A stretch of DNA of 40,106 nt, from assembly GCA_003640385.1 (NCBI GenBank), contig RCAB01000541.1:1-40106 (forward strand). The letters are read 5' to 3'. Position 1 is the stretch's first letter, and every line of letters begins with the position of its first letter. The position numbers and the translations under genes were made by a program. Under the pieces are notes generated by a model. It saw only the letters and a program-made list of their open reading frames with translations, was not told where the DNA came from and ran no database searches. The DNA comes from Setaria digitata. Lineage: Eukaryota; Nematoda; Chromadorea; Rhabditida; Setariidae. Shown here piece by piece: positions 34,864 through 40,106 of this stretch.

Positions 34864-37800
34864 GTATAATATAATATATATTAATATCAATTAATTATTT
34901 TTTTAAAAAAAAATCTATATATATAATTCAAAGTTTTTAATAGGTAGTAAATGGAGAGTGTCGAGCTGCTATGATCAAACAGTGCAGTATTACAGAAGTT
35001 ATGGTCAGTTTATCGTCTGTCAACTAAAACAGTTAACATAATTAATTGATAAATTACTTTTTTTTTAAATCTTAATTCATACCATATTCTTGTTTGTTCA
35101 GCAAACTGATGACATTCATAACACTGAGACATGATTGTTGAATAATTATCCTTAAATTGAACGCATTCTTGACGGTTAATAATTACCGATATTATTGGAT
35201 TTTCGGTCGTAAATTTGGATAGCCTGCTTTATTTCTTTACTATCGTGTTGCTTACTCTAGCAAAGTATTGGGAACTACCATACTATTCCTAACAAAAAAA
35301 TGAAAAAAAAAAGAAAAATGAAAGGAAAGAGGAAGTTATTCATCTACATTTATGAGCAGTAATTAAACTTCCATTCTTATATAATAGAAAAGATAAGTTT
35401 ATGAGAAAATTGCCGTGTGGCATATGGTGCCGTAACTTTTATCTAATATGTATTATTTTTTTTAATCCAGAAAAGTTTCAGCCACATATCACTTTTTTAT
35501 CAGTATGAAAGTTTCTAATACTGTACATTACAAGCGATTTTTACTATTTTTTTGTAACCGGATGACCCATACCTGAAAATGTATAAGTTAATACAAGTTA
35601 CATTAATGAACCAGAAGCTTTTACTGTATAATTACGCTAAGTAGCAGTAGCTCTAATACAAATAAATATTTATTTATTCTCTTCGGTAAACGGCTTTCAA
35701 ATTCTAGATGGAAATGTTGTAAACGAAATAAATATATACATTTTATTAATCACTGCCCTCTAGCTCTTATTTCAGGTTGATGGAGAATGCGTGTTAAGAC
35801 GTATTCCAGGTAACACGTGTATTGCTAACGAGCAGTGTCTGGATGAGTCACGTTGCGTGAATGGGCGTTGTACATGTCCTCCGGACACTGAGCTTCTCTC
35901 AGGGTTTGCGAAATTTTCAAAATGTTCAAAGCCGAATTCTGTAATGAAAGTCCAGATGAAAACGACTGATAACTGATAAAATGAAAGTTGACATATTAAG
36001 TCAATTTATTTCACCTATGTTACGATACGGTCCTACAGATATTGCGTCCGGCGTAATGGAGGAAATAAATGTAATACATATGAGACTTACGTAAACGGGA
36101 AATGCTTGAATTTAGCAATACCCGGAGAGAATTGTATGCATAATTTGCAGTGTATTGCAGCAGCAACTTGTCCAGCAGGTAAATTCTGAAGAAAATCTTC
36201 AAGTACACTAAAACATTTTAATTTAATTTGTTCAGTCCATTTTGCAAATTTATACTAGTTATCTTTTCTATTGTTTTGAAAGAAATTATAACCAATGATC
36301 TATAAATTGGTTTATATGGCTTATGGTTCCTCAATATAAATTAACTTAATTCTATTCATAAATATAATAGTTAATTAAATTGATCTCAATTAATCTTAAC
36401 TTTTTCATCTCTTTCAGTTTATTTAAATATTTATCGGTGTTTCGCACTCTTAATATAAGTACCTCAATAAAAATTAACTTGATTCTACAGTATTAATTCC
36501 ACTAGGTAAATGCGTCTGCCCAAATGGATATAGAGAAGTGACAAAGTATTGTATTCGAGATACTAAGCCTTCAATACATTGCAATATTAATCAGGTCAAA
36601 TGTCACGTTCAACTGATAATAAATTATCATCTAATAGAATATTCAAATTACTTAATTATTCGTTTGCTTCCATCACTTTTTCCTTCCAATTTTATTGCAA
36701 TTTTCATTTTCGAAAGACTTTAGCAAAATAAACAGAACAATATAATGTTATTTACTGTTTAAATAATTAATTATTCAAACAAACAATGCATTCAACTTAA
36801 TGTTCAATTTTTTTTGCTTTTCAGGTTTTACTAAACGATCACTGCTATGAGCTTGCTAAAATTGGCGAATATTGCATTGATACAGCTGTTTGCTTGGGTG
36901 ATTCCATTTGTTTCAATAACAGTTGTACCTGTCCAACAGATACAATTGCTCGTAATGATCATTGTTATCATACGGAGCAATGTGATGCAAATGAAGTTCA
37001 AATTGAGGGACAGTGCTTTCCACGAATTAATATTGGTCAGCACTGTCAATTTACCCAACAATGTGTATCACTATCAATTTGCCATAATGATATCTGCATT
37101 TGTCCATCTGGTACCGTATCACAAAATAACATTTGTCAATCATCTGGGCCATGTCCTACTGGTCAAATGTACATTGAGGAAGGTTGCTGGGATATTGCAC
37201 ATATTGGCCAATACTGTCATTTTATGCAACAATGCCAAGGTTATTCCGCTTGTATTAATAATATTTGCCGCTGTCCAAACGATACCGTACCACGAAATGG
37301 ATTATGTGTTAGTGAGAAATGCAACCGTAATGAAATTATAATTAATGGAATATGTTTTAAGCCAGTATGTTCTTTTTTCTTTTTCCTTTTCGATATCATA
37401 TTTTTTTGAAGTCGAAAACGTTTAATCTTCTTAATCTAATCTCCTTATATCAAGTAATTTATTAATTTAAATGTTTTCTTTTCTTTTTTGGTGATTTCTC
37501 ATTAATTGCTTCCAGCGATTCTATTAGTTCATTTCATATCATTTAGGGAATTAGTCGAAAGTTTTTCTATTTCAAGTTAAAACTTTTATTAACATATTCT
37601 TTGAAACTTTGCATTATTTGATACATAATCGTTAAAGTTATAACCAAAGATATTTTAATAAATTGCTAAATTAGTTGTACCAACTAGTTTTTACACAAAG
37701 TCAGATATTTGAGTAATATAATTATTAAATGCAGGCAAAAATTGATGAATTTTGTTATTATACGGAACAATGTCAAGGAAAATCGTTATGTAAAGCAAGC

Positions 37801-38698
37801 AGATGTACATGTCCAACAGGTACCATTATATTTAATGGCACCTGTGTAATCAATCCAAAATGTCAGCCGTATCAGATTCTTATCAGTGGTTCATGCCTTG
37901 ATACTGTTTCTATTGGAATGATCTGTCAAGATAATGCTCAATGCATTGGTTTGCTTTGAAACTTTTTTTTTTTTGAATTTAAATTCTGCCCAAATACTTC
38001 ATTTTTTTTTTGTTGCAAAATTTTTGATAAAATTTTTTTTTAAATGCATTTTTATAAACAAAATAAAAAATGAATAAATAAAACGAAAATTTCAATGTCT
38101 TTGAATTTTCTCTTTTGAAGTGTTTTCTTTTTATAAAGATGCTAATCTTCTTTTTCTTCCTTATCATTCCAAAAACTTGGTTTATTAACACAAATTTTTA
38201 TCATATTGATTTAAATTTCAAGGCTTTTTTCCATTTGATTCCACGTTGTCATTAGGTATTTAGCAAAGTGTCATATTTATTTTTTCGTTTCTTTTTTTTT
38301 TTTCAAAGTATCAATTTGCCAAAATTGTTATATCGTGTTTCCAATATGCCTTTTAAAAATTTCCATTTGAATGTTTAGCTTTTTTTTTTCAATCAACTCA
38401 AATAAATAAATAAATTTCAGAATCAGCAAGTTGTGTAGCGGCATTGAGTTCAAGTAATATGAACGGTCGTACATGTCAATGTAATAACGGTACCGTATTT
38501 ACTGGTACCAAATGTTTAACATCATCAATACAGTGTCCTCCATCTACCGTATATGTTAACGATAAATTATGCCAATCATTGGTGCAAATTGGACAATTTT
38601 GTTTGCATACCATTCAGTGTATGGGTTATTCGATATGTTCAAAGCAAATTTGCAAATGTCCAACGGGTTTTGCTGCTATTCGAAATGTTTGCAGACGG
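30406..38698 (+). CDS. Secreted protein with ~14 EB-type cysteine-rich modules (3' end not resolved)
   Basis: Fourteen exons join in phase with no stop: 30406-30460, 30945-31084, 31715-31829, 32549-32756, 33179-33398, 34198-34368, 34586-34711, 34944-35003, 35776-35903, 36039-36178, 36506-36594, 36825-37364, 37735-37948 and 38421-38698, 828 codons so far. Exon 1 encodes a signal peptide, MCYVAFVAALILCIQ. The rest is a chain of modules of the form (I/P)G..C....QC.....C....C.CP......NG.C, the EB module (Pfam EB) common in nematode secreted proteins. The role is unknown: extracellular, disulphide-rich, with several NxT/NxS sites (e.g. NITV, NETC). Several exons start at the same place in the module (V.VNG.C, phase 0), suggesting growth by exon duplication. 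The last exon ends at a GTAAAT donor. A possible next exon lies near 39827 (TTCHYTTYYG), but I am not sure of it. The exon at 32549 uses a weak GTTTCAT donor chosen for phase and cysteine spacing. Confidence 0.85.
31338..31560. repeat. Nested AT palindromes in an intron of the EB-module gene
   Basis: An outer inverted repeat pairs AATCATATTATTATTAT (starting 31338) with ATAATAATAATATGATT (ending 31450). Inside it lie an inverted pair GAAATAACTAT / ATAGTTATTTC and a long (AT)n. Immediately after is a second near-perfect palindrome at 31453-31494, with arms AGTAATAGTATCTAA and TTAGATACTATTACT around (TA)n. These would fold into long hairpins or cruciforms. Confidence 0.8.
33417..33467 (+). repeat. 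CT-rich pyrimidine tract
   Basis: A run of CTCTCT/TTCC sequence directly after the exon ending at 33398. It is intronic low complexity. Confidence 0.7.
33699..33785. repeat. Imperfect tandem duplication of ~43 bases in an intron
   Basis: Two adjacent copies share the pattern GTAnCTTAnCTATGAGCA..., a TCTT-containing middle, and an end in TCAACG. The first ends at 33740 and the second at 33785. The copies differ at about a quarter of positions. Confidence 0.6.
34744..34875. repeat. Inverted repeat cluster with TTTGGTATAAT arms
   Basis: Three copies of TTTGGTATAAT or its complement ATTATACCAAA flank AT-rich filler: forward near 34742, reverse near 34823, forward near 34860. The last two make a perfect palindrome around a (AT)n core. 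It lies in the intron between the exons at 34586-34711 and 34944-35003. It could be a small non-autonomous element or a simple-sequence palindrome; no target-site duplication is evident. Confidence 0.65.
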
Positions 38699-40106
38699 GT
38701 AAATTGGTGAATTTTTTTAATTTTATAACTAATTGGTGCGAATTCGTTCATTTCTTTGCATTCCGCTAATTCTCGAAGAAAAAACAAAACTTCCGAATTA
38801 GTAACTAACTGTTTGATATCATTAGTAATAAATATTTCTTGTATGTATGTTAAATCAATTTCAATTTTCATAATTTTTGGTAAAAATAATTTTTCCACAC
38901 CAATGCGATGATGAAGAACTTTTTAATTTTTACTAATTAAAAATATAAATTAATTAAGAAATAAATGGAAAGTTTTAAACAACTTGAGGGTAAAATTTTC
39001 GAAATAACTGTTACTATATATGCATATATGAATAAAAACATCCTAATGCTTTGTAAGCAAGTTTTATATAATAAAGGAACTCCAATTAATGGCTTCTAAA
39101 AAAAAAATGAAATTTAAATTGGTAAAATTATAAATAATTGGACAGTTGATAATTAGAAACTTCTGTTGCACTTTTAAAGAAGGCTTAAAGAATTTCTAAT
39201 GGTCAAGAAAATGCAAAATTAATTGCTTCATCATTCTCTTTATTTCATTGGTTTGTGTTTAATTATTTGTCTATTAATAACAGCTCCTTAACTGAAATTT
39301 AAAGGATAAAACTTTATTTTAGTAGATAAAATTTTATTATTGATGGATAAAAAGATTTAAAGAATAAAATTTTATTGATTATTTATTCGCTAAAACTACT
39401 AGCCTCTTAAGTGAAAACTGTCAATTATTCAATTGATAACAACAGCTCTTTAGCTAAAATTTATAGGACTAGAGTATAACAAAGCACTATTTAATGTTTA
39501 ATCATTTGGTCAACATAATCATGCTATAATGTCATATTCTAAAACGAAATTATTTAACTCTTTATCCGTTTGCATTTTATTTTTCTAAATTTTTGAGATA
39601 AAATGCTAGTAGGCGATGAATTTGATCGACTCAGGACATAAAAAAACTATTAAGAACTAATAATGTAAAGTTTTTAGATTTTAAATTACAAAAAAGTTTT
39701 TAAAAACATAAATTTCAGCTTCCTGAAAAAAGAAACTATATTATTTTGACAAGCAGTTTTTTTGCAGTTATAATTTGTCCAAAAAACATGTTTTTAAATT
39801 TTACATAAAATTTTTTCTTCAGACAACTTGCCATTATACTACCTACTATGGTTTGAAATTAACTAACGTGACAGATTTTTTGATCTTTAGAATAAACATT
39901 AAATGTAATTAAATGGAAAATGAAAATTTAATGCGAAAAAATTTAAATATTACTCCACATAATTTTGTTGAAGTCATTAATGGGTTTTCTTAAGATTAAA
40001 AGTTTATTTATTCACTTACATATGCAAGTACAGTCCCAGCTAATACTAGTTTATCATACATTTCAAATTTTTTTCTTGTAAGAATAAAAAATAATAGACA
40101 TTGTTA
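38699..40106. other. Right-edge region after the last confident EB exon
   Basis: AT-rich sequence without a confident exon. A TTTTTTCTTCAG acceptor near 39826 is followed by an open stretch TTCHYTTYYGLKLTNVTDF in the right phase to continue the EB-module gene, ending at a TAA a little later. It lacks the CxC spacing of the other modules, so it may be a terminal exon or chance. Two similar ~33-base segments (AACAGCTC.TTA.CT.AAATTTA) start near 39279 and 39440. Confidence 0.4.

Noticed and set aside
31338..34875. CRISPR-like or bacterial-origin repeats
   Set aside because: The repeats are irregular AT palindromes in nematode introns, with no spacer-repeat periodicity.

Overview
This window looks like a gene-dense, AT-rich piece of a nematode nuclear genome, most likely a filarial or other spirurid worm. 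The genes are split by many introns, mostly 100-900 bp long, with T-rich TTTCAG-type acceptors. Most identifiable genes have a 3' splice acceptor a few to about 30 bases before the start codon with no obvious upstream exon, as expected for spliced-leader trans-splicing. One gene is a macrophage migration inhibitory factor 2 (MIF-2) homologue that closely resembles the filarial MIF-2 I know. I cannot name the species. All exon models were assembled by eye from splice signals, reading-phase agreement and remembered family sequences. No search or alignment was run.

Layout, left to right. (1) 1-4148 (-): part of an unrecognised gene of very small exons (one is 26 nt). It encodes a basic, then acidic, then glycine-rich repeat protein that runs off the left edge. 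(2) 6097-10424 (-): mif-2, two exons separated by a 4 kb intron. (3) 7165-9621 (+): POLR3D (RPC4, a subunit of RNA polymerase III), lying wholly inside the mif-2 intron on the opposite strand. (4) 12348-17712 (-): a 22-exon CENP-C homologue with the CENP-C motif near its C-terminus and no room for a cupin domain. (5) 19328-22054 (+): aspartyl aminopeptidase (DNPEP, M18). (6) 22586-23101 (-): mitochondrial acyl carrier protein (NDUFAB1). (7) 23624-24090 (-): ribosomal protein eL36. (8) 24980-26849 (-): EI24/EPG-4, an ER membrane autophagy protein. (9) 28516-29920 (+): ribosomal protein uS11 (RPS14). (10) 30406-38698 and probably beyond (+): a secreted protein with about 14 cysteine-rich EB-type modules.

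The genes form no single pathway. They are a mixture of housekeeping functions (transcription, translation, mitochondria, centromere, autophagy, proteolysis), one probably secreted cytokine-like protein, and two lineage-type repeat proteins at the ends. Genes 6-8 are head to tail on the minus strand with gaps of 0.5-0.9 kb and might form a loose operon. CENP-C and DNPEP diverge from a 1.6 kb region. The least explained features are the glycine-rich micro-exon gene at the left edge, the EB-module gene at the right with large AT palindromes in its introns, and the nested mif-2/POLR3D arrangement. I saw no mobile-element protein, CRISPR array, rRNA or convincing tRNA.
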